14,903 nucleotides of DNA from positions 1-14,903 of the forward strand of contig CAJGDE010000045.1 of NCBI GenBank assembly GCA_904502135.1, written 5' to 3'. The DNA comes from Kiritimatiellia bacterium. Lineage in GTDB: Bacteria > Verrucomicrobiota > Kiritimatiellia > RFP12 > UBA1067. Position numbers and translations under genes: made by a program. The notes below the pieces were generated by a model that searched no databases, had not been told where the DNA came from, and worked only from the letters and a program-made list of their open reading frames with translations. Below, one piece after another: positions 1-7,945 of this stretch; the stretch's first letter is position 1, and the number at the start of each line of letters is the position of its first letter.

Positions 1-1715
1 GAGCCCATAACCTTGATTCCGCCGATATACTTGTTACAAAGAAGAATATCGTCGTCTATAAGCCCCACGATGATTCTCGAATTCGCGCTCGCCGAGCGCA
101 CAAGGCCGCGGCGGAAAGCGCGATACCTCAAGCCCGCGCCGTACACCAAAATGCGCGAGACGTCCTTTCGACCTTTAAGACGTGAACAGTCAAGAGCGTA
201 AAAGACATCTCTGAGAAGCGAGCGCAGCATCCTTACGCCGGCGAGAGCAAAAAACGACACCAACGCGTACGCTACGCTCATCGCCTTAAAAAACGGCATC
301 TCTGCATCAAGCACATAATAAATGGCCGTCATGCCCGCGACGGATCCGATGATGGACGCCGTAAAAAGCCGCATATAATTCGATGCGACGGCCCGCGCCC
401 ACACGGTTTTATACCCGCGCATGACCACGACCGCGACAAAAACGGAAACGGCCGCTATCGGCAAAGCCGTTCTTAAAACGACAAGAGTAACATTGACGCG
501 GAAAAGCCAGCAGCAGAGAAGAAAAGAAAACGTAAGCGCGATAACATCAAACGAGACGAGAAAGGCCGACGAAAGCCCCGCCAGGCGCCGGCGCACTATG
601 GCTCTTTCATCGTGCGCCACGGAATTAAGAAGCCGCCCCGCATCATACAGTTCGATATTCGCAAAGTCACGCACGATAAGAATAGTCGCTATCGTAAAGG
701 CCGCCAGCCACAGACCGCCCGAACGGGACTCAAGCGTCATTGCGGTAATCCCGACGAGAACTCCGGTCGCGGCTACGCCGTAAAGCACCCACGCCGCACG
801 ACGTTGGTTCATCCCGACCGAGCGCAGGATTCTGTGATGAAGATGATCGGAGTCGGCCGACATTATCCGGGAATTGAGATCTTTTCCCTGCTGACCCAAG
901 AGCCGGCGCAACGAGCGTCGAAGAATCGCAAGGGCCGTATCGAAAATCGGAACGCCCATCGCAAGAAGCGGCACGCCCACCGAAACGAGAAACGAGTTGG
1001 GGGAGTGTGCGGTAAACGGCAGCGTCGCCACGATAAAGCCGATAAACATAGAACCGCTGTCGCCGAGAAACACGCTCGCGGGATTGTAATTGTAGCGCAG
1101 AAACCCGAGAAGCGCACCGACAAACGCGAAATAAAAAGGCGTAGACGAGGCCCTACCCACGAAAAAGAGCGAGCCTGCCATGCCAAGTGTCGCGATAAGC
1201 GCGATTCCCGAAGCAAGCCCATCAAGACCGTCGATCAGATTAAATGCGTTAACGGCTCCTACCACCCAAAGAACGGTCATGAGGCAGTCTACCCAAACAG
1301 GAATACTCGGCCATATATCGTTAAAGCCGAGGTTCGCCCACCACCACACGAGAAAAGCGATAATCAGTTGACCTAAGAGCTTGATGCCAGGCTTAAGAGA
1401 AAACTTGTCGTCAACGAACCCTATCACGGCCATCGCGACGGAAAGAATCGCCAGCCTAATGACGCTTACGTCGGAAAAGCCCGCAATCCACTGGCGACCC
1501 GTGACGGCTATGAAAATCGAATATGGTAGAAGAACACCTAACACGACCGCCAGGCCTCCGCCTCTTGGGATCGGGGTTTTGTTTATGCGCCTCGGATCTG
1601 GCTTATCGACCATTCCTAACCTGCGGACCAACTCGCGGACAACGGGAGTTAAGAAAAGCGTGAAAAGAAGCGAAGATGCAAACGCGCAAATATATGGAAT
1701 AATATTTTTTATCAT
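1..1715 (-). CDS. WecA/MraY-family phosphoglycosyl transferase fused to CapD/FlaA1-like region (3' end outside window)
   Basis: This polytopic membrane enzyme probably transfers a sugar-1-phosphate from a UDP-sugar to undecaprenyl phosphate on the cytoplasmic face, starting a surface glycan. The frame is open from ATG 1715 to the window edge (571 full codons). The family motifs appear in order: DKPDPRR...PIPRGGG (37-54), FVDD (100-103), NAFNLIDGLDGLA (156-168), FLGDSGS (216-222), PIFDT (256-260) and DHLHHR (290-295). After about residue 370 comes a second membrane module with MRGYKTVWARA, then ILVYGAG (about 520) and VGLIDDD...IGGIKVMG, matching the N-terminal CapD/FlaA1 membrane region plus its CoA-binding-type Rossmann fold. 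The third Gly of GxGxxG is Tyr here (GAGLRY). The ATG overlaps the exosortase stop in ATGA, with GGAGAAG 5 nt upstream. The rest may be a short nucleotide-binding domain or a full 4,6-dehydratase; the window does not show which. Confidence 0.9.
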   Translation of the reverse strand, partial: MIKNIIPYICAFASSLLFTLFLTPVVRELVRRLGMVDKPDPRRINKTPIPRGGGLAVVLGVLLPYSIFIAVTGRQWIAGFSDVSVIRLAILSVAMAVIGFVDDKFSLKPGIKLLGQLIIAFLVWWWANLGFNDIWPSIPVWVDCLMTVLWVVGAVNAFNLIDGLDGLASGIALIATLGMAGSLFFVGRASSTPFYFAFVGALLGFLRYNYNPASVFLGDSGSMFIGFIVATLPFTAHSPNSFLVSVGVPLLAMGVPIFDTALAILRRSLRRLLGQQGKDLNSRIMSADSDHLHHRILRSVGMNQRRAAWVLYGVAATGVLVGITAMTLESRSGGLWLAAFTIATILIVRDFANIELYDAGRLLNSVAHDERAIVRRRLAGLSSAFLVSFDVIALTFSFLLCCWLFRVNVTLVVLRTALPIAAVSVFVAVVVMRGYKTVWARAVASNYMRLFTASIIGSVAGMTAIYYVLDAEMPFFKAMSVAYALVSFFALAGVRMLRSLLRDVFYALDCSRLKGRKDVSRILVYGAGLRYRAFRRGLVRSASANSRIIVGLIDDDILLCNKYIGGIKVMG

Positions 1716-3205
1716 TTCAACTTCTCCGACAATTTTTCAAAAAATATTTTTCTGGCGCTAAAATTATCAGACGACGAATTGACCGTCACCATCACCCAGC
1801 GATCAATGCGGTTAAAAAGCGATCTGTCCAGAACATCCCTGAAAATGCGCCCAGTATGGGAAGGAGTGTAAAACCCCGCCTGATTGAAAAACGTGTACGC
1901 AAAGCCCTGATCGTCGGCTCCGTTGGCGTTTCTAAGAGTGATAAAGCGCCACCTGATGCCGTTTACTTCGACATTGCGCGGAGTGGCCATCAGAAAGCCC
2001 TGCCCTGAAAGGCAAAGTTCCGGTCTGTGGATCGAGCCCTTGCTTATGCCGCCTATGACCATAGTGACGAGATGCCAGGAGCCGTCGCTCTCTTGATAAA
2101 TCCGCTTATCTATAATCGTATCTTCCGGTAGCCCCTTCACCTCCGCCTCGGCAGGGGGCAGTTTTCTGCAGTTGTACCCCTCAATATCGACAAGCCTGAT
2201 TGAAGGCGCCTCCGTCAAAGTCGCTTTGGGCGTCGCGGCAAGAAACGCCATCGATACCGTGACCGCGAGCGTTACGCAGAGCGCAACGCCCAAATCCGCG
2301 TTCGTTATCGGCGCCTTATCCGTCCGGCGGGAGTCTTCGCGCGGGAGAGCCTTTTCTTTGGCGCGGCAGCGGCGCGAAACGACGCTTATCGCCTCACCGC
2401 ACGCGACCATCAGCATGATGGCCACGAAGAAAATGACGAAGCCCGAGTAATCATGGTAAAAGCCTGTGGCAAATTCGCTTGAGGCGTACTTGCCGACGAG
2501 ACATATCGTAAAAATGCGCATGACGTTGCCGGCTACGGCGATCGGCACAGAAAGAGCGGATAAGATGATTCTTCTCGGCCACGTGGGCTGCGTGAAATAC
2601 GCATACGCCACGGTAAGCGCCATAAGCGCAAAGAGCGACCTCAGGCCGCTGCACGGCTCTGCTATGTCGATTGAGAATGAACCGTCAGAGGCCATAAGCA
2701 TCGTTCCGCGTTTTATGATTTCAGCACCGAAACCTTGAAGCGCACCGTAAGCGACGGAAGTTGCGAAAAGCCTCAGATGAATTGTTATTATATCCAAGAA
2801 GGTGCTTAGCGGAAGACAGAAAAGAAGAAAGCCTGCCGGAAACAACATTTTCTTCGCCGTATTAAAACCGAAAAACGCCCAAGGCAGCGTGATAAAAAGC
2901 CCCACAACCGCCACTATCTCAAAGCGGATCTGAAGCCCCCGCACACCGAGAAAACCCATCGCAAGAAACGGCAGCGACGATAATGCGCCGGCAATGCTCG
3001 GTGATGAAAGCGATTTGACGATTTCATTGCGTTCACGCCATAAAACGTAAAGCGAAAACAACGGCACATACCAGGCATACGACATATCCTCTTTCGCATG
3101 GCTGAAGACATTGGGCGCATCGATAAGAAACAATCTGCTGAAGCCCCAGAAAAGCGAGGCTATCGTCACAAACGCAAAGCAGTAGACTGTTTTAACTCTG
3201 TTCAT
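1712..3205 (-). CDS. Exosortase fused to EpsI domain
   Basis: Exosortases are multi-pass membrane cysteine peptidases/transpeptidases that process C-terminal sorting tags (PEP-CTERM type) on exported proteins, usually in loci that also make exopolysaccharide. The 497-residue product starts with hydrophobic segments and a conserved SYAWYVPLFSLYVLWRER stretch. It carries the expected triad: Cys185 in EPCSGLRS, Arg230 in GNVMRI and His251 in FYHDYSG. From about residue 330 a periplasmic EpsI/DUF3485-type domain follows, with HRPELCLSGQG (393-403) matching the EpsI His/Cys motif. The frame is also open to a GTG at 3220, but AGGAGGT (3211-3217) lies 5 nt before ATG 3205, which decides the start. 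The gene begins 11 nt after the BatD-like gene and overlaps the WecA-type gene by 4 nt (1712-1715, as ATGA). The exosortase subclass cannot be assigned without a profile search. Confidence 0.93.
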   Translation of the reverse strand: MNRVKTVYCFAFVTIASLFWGFSRLFLIDAPNVFSHAKEDMSYAWYVPLFSLYVLWRERNEIVKSLSSPSIAGALSSLPFLAMGFLGVRGLQIRFEIVAVVGLFITLPWAFFGFNTAKKMLFPAGFLLFCLPLSTFLDIITIHLRLFATSVAYGALQGFGAEIIKRGTMLMASDGSFSIDIAEPCSGLRSLFALMALTVAYAYFTQPTWPRRIILSALSVPIAVAGNVMRIFTICLVGKYASSEFATGFYHDYSGFVIFFVAIMLMVACGEAISVVSRRCRAKEKALPREDSRRTDKAPITNADLGVALCVTLAVTVSMAFLAATPKATLTEAPSIRLVDIEGYNCRKLPPAEAEVKGLPEDTIIDKRIYQESDGSWHLVTMVIGGISKGSIHRPELCLSGQGFLMATPRNVEVNGIRWRFITLRNANGADDQGFAYTFFNQAGFYTPSHTGRIFRDVLDRSLFNRIDRWVMVTVNSSSDNFSARKIFFEKLSEKLK

Positions 3206-3210
3206 CACCA

Positions 3211-3217
3211 ACCTCCT
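3211..3217 (-). promoter_or_regulatory. Shine-Dalgarno site of the exosortase gene
   Basis: The minus strand reads AGGAGGT here, a near-perfect anti-16S match, followed by a 5-nt spacer and ATG at 3205. Its last base pairs with the end of the upstream gene's TGA stop. It selects ATG 3205 over the in-frame GTG at 3220, which would place the start codon upstream of the site. Confidence 0.8.
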
Positions 3218-4074
3218 CACTCATGAACGGCGTTCGCCGAATCGCTTTTTAAATATCTGCGCGCAGAGTCCGTGGCATCATCCGCGGTTTCGGGCGTCGC
3301 CTCAACTCCGGCGAACTTGATCATATCGGCAGATTGCAGAAACTGACGAAGTTCATCTGAAGGTTTGGCCGCAGACAAAAATTCTTCAGTCGTCATGTGA
3401 GGCGCCTTAATGCCGTATTTTCTCTGGATGTACCGCCTTACGACCATGGTCAGCTCAACGTAAAAATCTTTATAGCGCCCACGCCCCGGCAAGCCTTTCT
3501 TCACGAGTCTGTCCAATTCAACCCAGGCTCTTTCAATCGGACTCATGCGATGCTCTTTAACGCGTCTTGAAATATACCGTATGAGATAAACGATAAGCGC
3601 CGCCGCTATCACCGCGCCCATAAGCGCCAACACCGCCCAGAGCGCAAGGCGCCAGCTCAATGGCGGAAGATCCTTCTTGGGTTCCACCTCCATGGAGCCT
3701 GTCACCGCTTCTCTTTCCGAAGGAGGCGTAAATCTGACCGGTCCTACTACGCAAGAACCAAACGCAAAAGGCTTTATTTTGTATTCTTTGGCGACTGGTT
3801 CCGGAACAAGCCGCCAGTTGACGACTTCTTTCTGCGAACCGTCATTCATAACTTCGGCGGGGCCAGCGAACTCTTCGGCCAGCTGAAAGCCCACGACGCG
3901 ATCTCTCAGATCTACGCTCTGCGCCTTCGGCGCGCCCGGAAACGTTTTATAGATGACCTCAAGGAACACGCTTTTGGCCGGATCTATGACTTTCGTATCG
4001 GAATTGATCACGACGGAATGGGTAAGAGAGGCGCTTTCGCAGAGAACCGTCGCTAAAATCACCGCTAAAATCAT
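3217..4074 (-). CDS. BatD/DUF4381-like single-pass membrane protein
   Basis: The 285-residue product has a hydrophobic N-terminus (MILAVILATVLC) that may act as a signal peptide although it has no Lys/Arg. An extracytoplasmic beta-rich stretch follows (about 20-138), then one membrane span (about 141-167) followed by basic residues, and a cytoplasmic tail with MSPIERAWVELDRLV and YKDFYVELTMVVRRYIQRKYG (split here: YKDFYVELTM then VVRRYIQRKYG, 201-221). This tail is typical of DUF4381/BatD-type proteins found with MoxR ATPases and VWA proteins in aerotolerance-like (Bat) operons. Those partners are absent here, so the role is unknown; an envelope assembly or quality-control role is inference. 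The start is firm: GGGAGG lies 6 nt before the ATG and an in-frame TGA sits two codons upstream. It follows the DUF2723 gene by 23 nt and precedes the exosortase. Confidence 0.75.
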   Translation of the reverse strand: MILAVILATVLCESASLTHSVVINSDTKVIDPAKSVFLEVIYKTFPGAPKAQSVDLRDRVVGFQLAEEFAGPAEVMNDGSQKEVVNWRLVPEPVAKEYKIKPFAFGSCVVGPVRFTPPSEREAVTGSMEVEPKKDLPPLSWRLALWAVLALMGAVIAAALIVYLIRYISRRVKEHRMSPIERAWVELDRLVKKGLPGRGRYKDFYVELTMVVRRYIQRKYGIKAPHMTTEEFLSAAKPSDELRQFLQSADMIKFAGVEATPETADDATDSARRYLKSDSANAVHE

Positions 4075-4097
4075 GTTTCACCTCCCGGGGAGTCTTT

Positions 4098-7000
4098 TCA
4101 CCGTGCCCGCTGGAAAAGCGGCAGCGCGATCTCCTGAAGCTCTTTATCTCTTCTAAGCTGCTGATAAAGACCGTTTCTGTCGATGCTGTAGCCTTGTATG
4201 AAGCTCTTCTGCGCCGCTTCACGCTTGCCTGCGCGATGCTGGAGTTTCGCAAGGTCCGCCCATGCGAAGGCATCTTGTGCCGGATTCATCTTCAAATAGC
4301 GCTGAAGCGTCACTTCAGCATCGGCATCATACCCGGCGCCTATGAATATTGAGGCGATAAGACGCAGCATCCTTAAGTCATCCACCTTGTCTACGACAAC
4401 TCTGGCAAGCTGTGCCGCCTGATGCGTGCGGCCGACTTCGAAATATGCGCCGGCGAGCGCCATCGTCTCCTCTTTCGCGAGCGAGCCCATCGCCTTCTTC
4501 CGTTCAAGGCCGCTTATCCGTTCGGTAAGCTCCCGAATGCGGATTATATAAGCGCGCATATTCTCCGTGCGCCTGTTTCTCGGATCGATGGCATCGGTAT
4601 AATCCATAAGATCCAACGCGACATTCCACTTGCTGAAAGCGAGCAAGCACTCCTGGGCATAACGGAAAGTCGCCTCGGGCGAGGCGGGATAGAGAATGCA
4701 CGCCTCGCGGAAAGCCTGCGAACCTTCGCGGTAGCGGCCCTGCTTGATATAAAGCCCCGCTATCGCCGCACGCAATTTCGAGAAGCTCTTTTGTCCGGCG
4801 AAATCACGCCTGTACATGGGGTCGTCGAGCAATCTGCGCATGTACCAATCCCAGAAGTCGGCGTCCTTCTGAGCAGTCTTCTTGTCATAAGGGGTAACGT
4901 CACTGTTGATCTTCATGATAAGCCCGTGGGGAGAAAGGTATGGGTACATCCAAGGGATGACGTAGCTTTCTTCGACATAGAACGCATGGCGCTTCTTGTC
5001 GTGATCGTGCATCATCTTCGTGAGGATTCCGTTTATCTCCATTACGCCGAGAGCTCCCGTCACCTGAACGCGGCCGTTTTCGATTCTAAGATCTCCGTTG
5101 GCGGGTCTTATGCCGCGCTGGACCTCATCAACATAGATGTTAAACGCTTCCGCCGAATCTTCTTTGGATGGAATCCAAATCTCATCGCCGTAGAGATCTC
5201 TCTCGACGGACATGTACGTATCGTCCGCCAAAGCATTCTGCGTGATAAGGTAGACATCGGGTCTAAAATTGGCGGCATAAATCATGTATGTCGGCACAAA
5301 ACGCCCCGGATCGGTTCCGCCGAAGAAAATCGCGCTCTTCTCCATCGGCGGCGGATAGGTGGGATCAGGCAACGGCTCTTCGTCGGCAACAATCTGCGCG
5401 TTGATCGCATTTGCGCCTTCAAGCTGATAGGCACCGAACTGCCAGCCGAAGGTGTGGCCATTCTGCTCCGAACCGCCCATTTCAAAAACGAGTTGGTCAT
5501 TGGTGTAGTTCTGAACAATTGGAGTTACGCCAGAAACAAGAATCATCACCGCCGCCAATATGAGCGCAATGTTTTTCACTTTGACGAATTTAAGAATAAA
5601 CGCCCCAACGAACACCAAACCGTAGCCGATCCACATCGCGATCATCGCGTGCGAAGAAATGAACTTAACCTTCTGAATGAAGCCGTCCTGCAAATCGCCT
5701 TTTACATTCGCCAACAAAATGAGCAAGAACGACATCATCAAAAAGCAGGCAAGCGCCGCAATCATCCATTGCCAAAACGTCTTGCGATGCGCCTTGGAGA
5801 CGAGCCACCTGGCAGCAACAAACGGCACGGTCGCGAGCACTACTAAAATGTCGGTAAACTGCAACAACACATCGGAGAAATAGTGCGTCATTTGCTTGCC
5901 GGTAAACTTAAGGAAGTGCAGAACGCTGTCGAATGACTGAATACCAATAGCTTCGTACTGGCCGCGCATGATGGCGTGTTTAAAACCTTCCCACGTGCGC
6001 GGATACCCCCAGTTCATCGGCGGATTTCTCAAATCGGAAACGATGGGCATATAAGCGTAGAATGAAACGCCGAGTTGGGCGAAGAAGGCAGCTCCGGCCA
6101 CGCTGCGGCCGTTGGGCAGAGCGACCCACGACATCGCTAGGAGTATGAAGTTCCATACGATGGGCCAAGCGAACCACCAGCTCTGAGGATGGGTAAGCCC
6201 GTTCATCGCGCCGCGCGTCAAAAGCAGAAAGACCGTTATCTGAAGACCGGCCGCCGGAACGGCTAAACAAAGACCCTTCTTCGTGAATGACGCAAGAACA
6301 AACAGCGCTGCAATCAGGAAGAAAAAGATGAAAGTCGATTTGCCCCAGGGATACTTATCCCCGACATACCCAAGGTCTCCGGCCTGAGGAGTCATGGCCG
6401 CGACAATGATCGCTATCACCGCAGCGCCAGCGGCCAACGAAATGAATTTCAGATTCTCGCCCAAATAAACCTTTTCGTCATCCGCGCCCATTGCGGCGGC
6501 AATGGAGAAGACGACAGAAAGAGCAAGTATCGCCGCAATGATAGCATAGCGCTGAGGCTCGATCAAGGGCGCCACATTCGCGCTTACCCCGACCCACTCG
6601 TGAGCGGTGGCGAATAGCGTTGCTGAAAGAAAGATTAATACCGCGCTTATGATACCGCCGAAAAGAACTATTCTGCGCGAGAGCTGATACTCGCCGCGGG
6701 AGCGCTTGAATGAGGCGACCATAACCGATATGACGAGCGCGGAAAGCGCGATGGCAATAAGAGTCGACGACGGACATGATGACGTTTTAAGAACGGGCAA
6801 ATGCTTGTTGATCACATCGGCCTGCATATTCGCATCCGCGCGAAGCATACAGCCGATCTTGAGCACCTGATATGTAAGGCCAACAGGAATAAGATAAATG
6901 AACACATCGCGGAAGAGCCCCGCGTTCTTCATCGCGATAATGATCGCCAGCGGCACGACCGCGAACAGAAGAACCTGATAATTCGTAAGACCGAGCCCGA

Positions 7001-7562
7001 AGACAAACGCCGTCAGCCAGAGAATTTTATCCGAGGGTCCGCGCATCCAGCGGTAGGAGAGCAGAAACACCCACATCAGAAAGAAGGCGTTGAGCGAATA
7101 AACTTCGACGATCGTAGACTGCGACCATTCTACAGGAGAAAAGGCGAACGTAAGCGCGCCTCCGACGCCGCCGCCGAAGGAAATAAGCGAACTTGGCTTA
7201 AACCCGGCATCGTCAGCTTCAACGTCGACGAAATCACGCGCGCTTCTGCAGATGAGCATAGCGGTAAAGCCGGCGGCGAACGCGCCGAAAAACGCAGAGC
7301 AGAGACTGACCGACCACGCAGGCGTGGGATGGCCCATATACGTGACCCAGAAGAAAAGCTTGCAGAATATCCATGAACAGAGCGTCCAGAACGGATAGCC
7401 CGGAGGATGCGGCACTCCAAGATGCGCCGCCGCCGTAGCCAATTCGCCAGAATCCTCAAGGCCGACCGACGGGCCCAACGTGAAAAAATAAACAGCAAAG
7501 GTAACAAGGGTCGCCGTCCAGAACGCCGCCCAGTCCAATTTTGTAAAAAACTTATCTTTCAT
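4098..7562 (-). CDS. DUF2723 membrane glycosyltransferase with C-terminal TPR region
   Basis: This 1154-residue protein opens with a DUF2723 signature: an acidic pair in GLEDSGELATAAAHLGV (34-50) followed directly by PHPPGYPFW. The first two thirds hold many hydrophobic segments. A soluble part follows with FGGTDPGRFVPTYMIY, and the last 250 or so residues are helical repeats of TPR type (for example YIKQGRYREGSQAFREA and LAKLQHRAGKREAAQKSF). DUF2723 proteins resemble protein O-mannosyltransferases; the human relative TMEM260 has been reported to act as one. A polyprenyl-phosphate sugar-dependent transferase acting on exported proteins is the best inference, with the acidic pair Asp37/Glu40 as the likely catalytic site. 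Donor sugar and acceptor are unknown. The gene starts an operon with the BatD-like protein, exosortase and WecA-type enzyme. It has no Shine-Dalgarno site, and a -10 box ends 8 nt before the ATG, so its message may be leaderless. Confidence 0.88.
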   Translation of the reverse strand: MKDKFFTKLDWAAFWTATLVTFAVYFFTLGPSVGLEDSGELATAAAHLGVPHPPGYPFWTLCSWIFCKLFFWVTYMGHPTPAWSVSLCSAFFGAFAAGFTAMLICRSARDFVDVEADDAGFKPSSLISFGGGVGGALTFAFSPVEWSQSTIVEVYSLNAFFLMWVFLLSYRWMRGPSDKILWLTAFVFGLGLTNYQVLLFAVVPLAIIIAMKNAGLFRDVFIYLIPVGLTYQVLKIGCMLRADANMQADVINKHLPVLKTSSCPSSTLIAIALSALVISVMVASFKRSRGEYQLSRRIVLFGGIISAVLIFLSATLFATAHEWVGVSANVAPLIEPQRYAIIAAILALSVVFSIAAAMGADDEKVYLGENLKFISLAAGAAVIAIIVAAMTPQAGDLGYVGDKYPWGKSTFIFFFLIAALFVLASFTKKGLCLAVPAAGLQITVFLLLTRGAMNGLTHPQSWWFAWPIVWNFILLAMSWVALPNGRSVAGAAFFAQLGVSFYAYMPIVSDLRNPPMNWGYPRTWEGFKHAIMRGQYEAIGIQSFDSVLHFLKFTGKQMTHYFSDVLLQFTDILVVLATVPFVAARWLVSKAHRKTFWQWMIAALACFLMMSFLLILLANVKGDLQDGFIQKVKFISSHAMIAMWIGYGLVFVGAFILKFVKVKNIALILAAVMILVSGVTPIVQNYTNDQLVFEMGGSEQNGHTFGWQFGAYQLEGANAINAQIVADEEPLPDPTYPPPMEKSAIFFGGTDPGRFVPTYMIYAANFRPDVYLITQNALADDTYMSVERDLYGDEIWIPSKEDSAEAFNIYVDEVQRGIRPANGDLRIENGRVQVTGALGVMEINGILTKMMHDHDKKRHAFYVEESYVIPWMYPYLSPHGLIMKINSDVTPYDKKTAQKDADFWDWYMRRLLDDPMYRRDFAGQKSFSKLRAAIAGLYIKQGRYREGSQAFREACILYPASPEATFRYAQECLLAFSKWNVALDLMDYTDAIDPRNRRTENMRAYIIRIRELTERISGLERKKAMGSLAKEETMALAGAYFEVGRTHQAAQLARVVVDKVDDLRMLRLIASIFIGAGYDADAEVTLQRYLKMNPAQDAFAWADLAKLQHRAGKREAAQKSFIQGYSIDRNGLYQQLRRDKELQEIALPLFQRAR

Positions 7563-7570
7563 AGCTTTGT

Positions 7571-7599
7571 ATTATACCATACTAAGGAGTTTTGAAGAT
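7571..7599 (-). promoter_or_regulatory. Extended -10 promoter for the DUF2723 operon, leaderless
   Basis: On the minus strand TGGTATAAT gives a perfect -10 hexamer (7571-7576) with the extended TG element (7578-7579). The expected -35 position (7594-7599, ATCTTC) is poor, as is common when TG is present. Only 8 nt separate the -10 from ATG 7562, so transcription would start at or within about 2 nt of the start codon. No Shine-Dalgarno sequence fits. The element lies just past the TAG stop of the DUF486 gene with no terminator between, so read-through from the upstream operon is also possible. Confidence 0.7.
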
Positions 7600-7929
7600 G
7601 AAATAAACTGCCGCGAAAATACATCCGGCGGCGGCTGCATAATTCCATGAAACTGACTCTTTCATGACAAAAATCGAAAACGGCACGAAAGTGATAAGCG
7701 CGACAGCCTCTTGAATGATTTTGAGCTGTTCCAGCGACATTGTTTTCGCACCCAATCTGTTGGCAGGCACCATAAGGCAATACTCCCCAAGCGCAATCGC
7801 CCATGAGATTAAAATGACAAGATATACGGGAGCGGAAGATAGGCTCTTAAGGTGCCCATACCATGCGTAAAGCATGACAAGATTCTATAGCGTCAAAAGT
7901 CCTATTGTAACCCAGTTAATGTTCGCCAT
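7582..7929 (-). pseudogene. DMT-family DUF486 small membrane protein interrupted by in-frame TAG
   Basis: Read through one amber codon, this frame encodes 115 positions, the usual DUF486 length. It starts MANINWVTIGLLTL, then TAG (7885-7887), then NLVMLYAWYGHLKSLSS. Later conserved blocks are VPANRLGA, LEQLKIIQE, FVPFSIFVMKE and a terminal VYFIFK. Relatives normally read LxLSN at the interruption, so TAG replaces an expected Ser (one change from TCG). Four membrane spans are expected; family members are drug/metabolite-transporter-like proteins with no firm function. ATG 7929 follows glf by 16 nt, with AAGGA 10 nt upstream. The frame after TAG can restart at ATG 7875, 9 nt downstream of the stop but without a ribosome site, giving a 97-residue product lacking most of the first span. 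TAG also ends glf and this gene, which argues against genetic-code reassignment. It may be a true nonsense mutation, a two-part translation or a sequencing error. Confidence 0.75.
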
Positions 7930-7945
7930 GAGCGCAATTTCCTTT

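Noticed and set aside
612..1376. 254-codon open frame on the plus strand
   Set aside because: It is antisense to the WecA-type enzyme, whose catalytic motifs lie exactly here. The product is very basic and low in complexity.
3203..3220. GTG 3220 as exosortase start
   Set aside because: The strong AGGAGGT site lies downstream of this GTG and 5 nt before ATG 3205, so ATG 3205 is the start.
4585..4610. TATAAT-like box on the plus strand inside the DUF2723 gene
   Set aside because: It lies within conserved coding sequence, lacks a TG extension or -35, and no plus-strand gene follows.
4422..5846. 474-codon open frame on the plus strand
   Set aside because: It is fully antisense to the DUF2723 gene, whose motifs and length are convincing. 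The product is rich in Arg/His/Ile with no recognisable domain, as expected for a shadow frame.
6801..7376. 191-codon open frame on the plus strand
   Set aside because: It is antisense to the N-terminal membrane region of the DUF2723 protein and has a charged, low-complexity composition with no ribosome site.
7885..7887. Reassignment of TAG to an amino acid in this organism
   Set aside because: TAG ends glf at 7946 and the DUF486 gene at 7582 at the positions expected for these families, so TAG works as a stop here.
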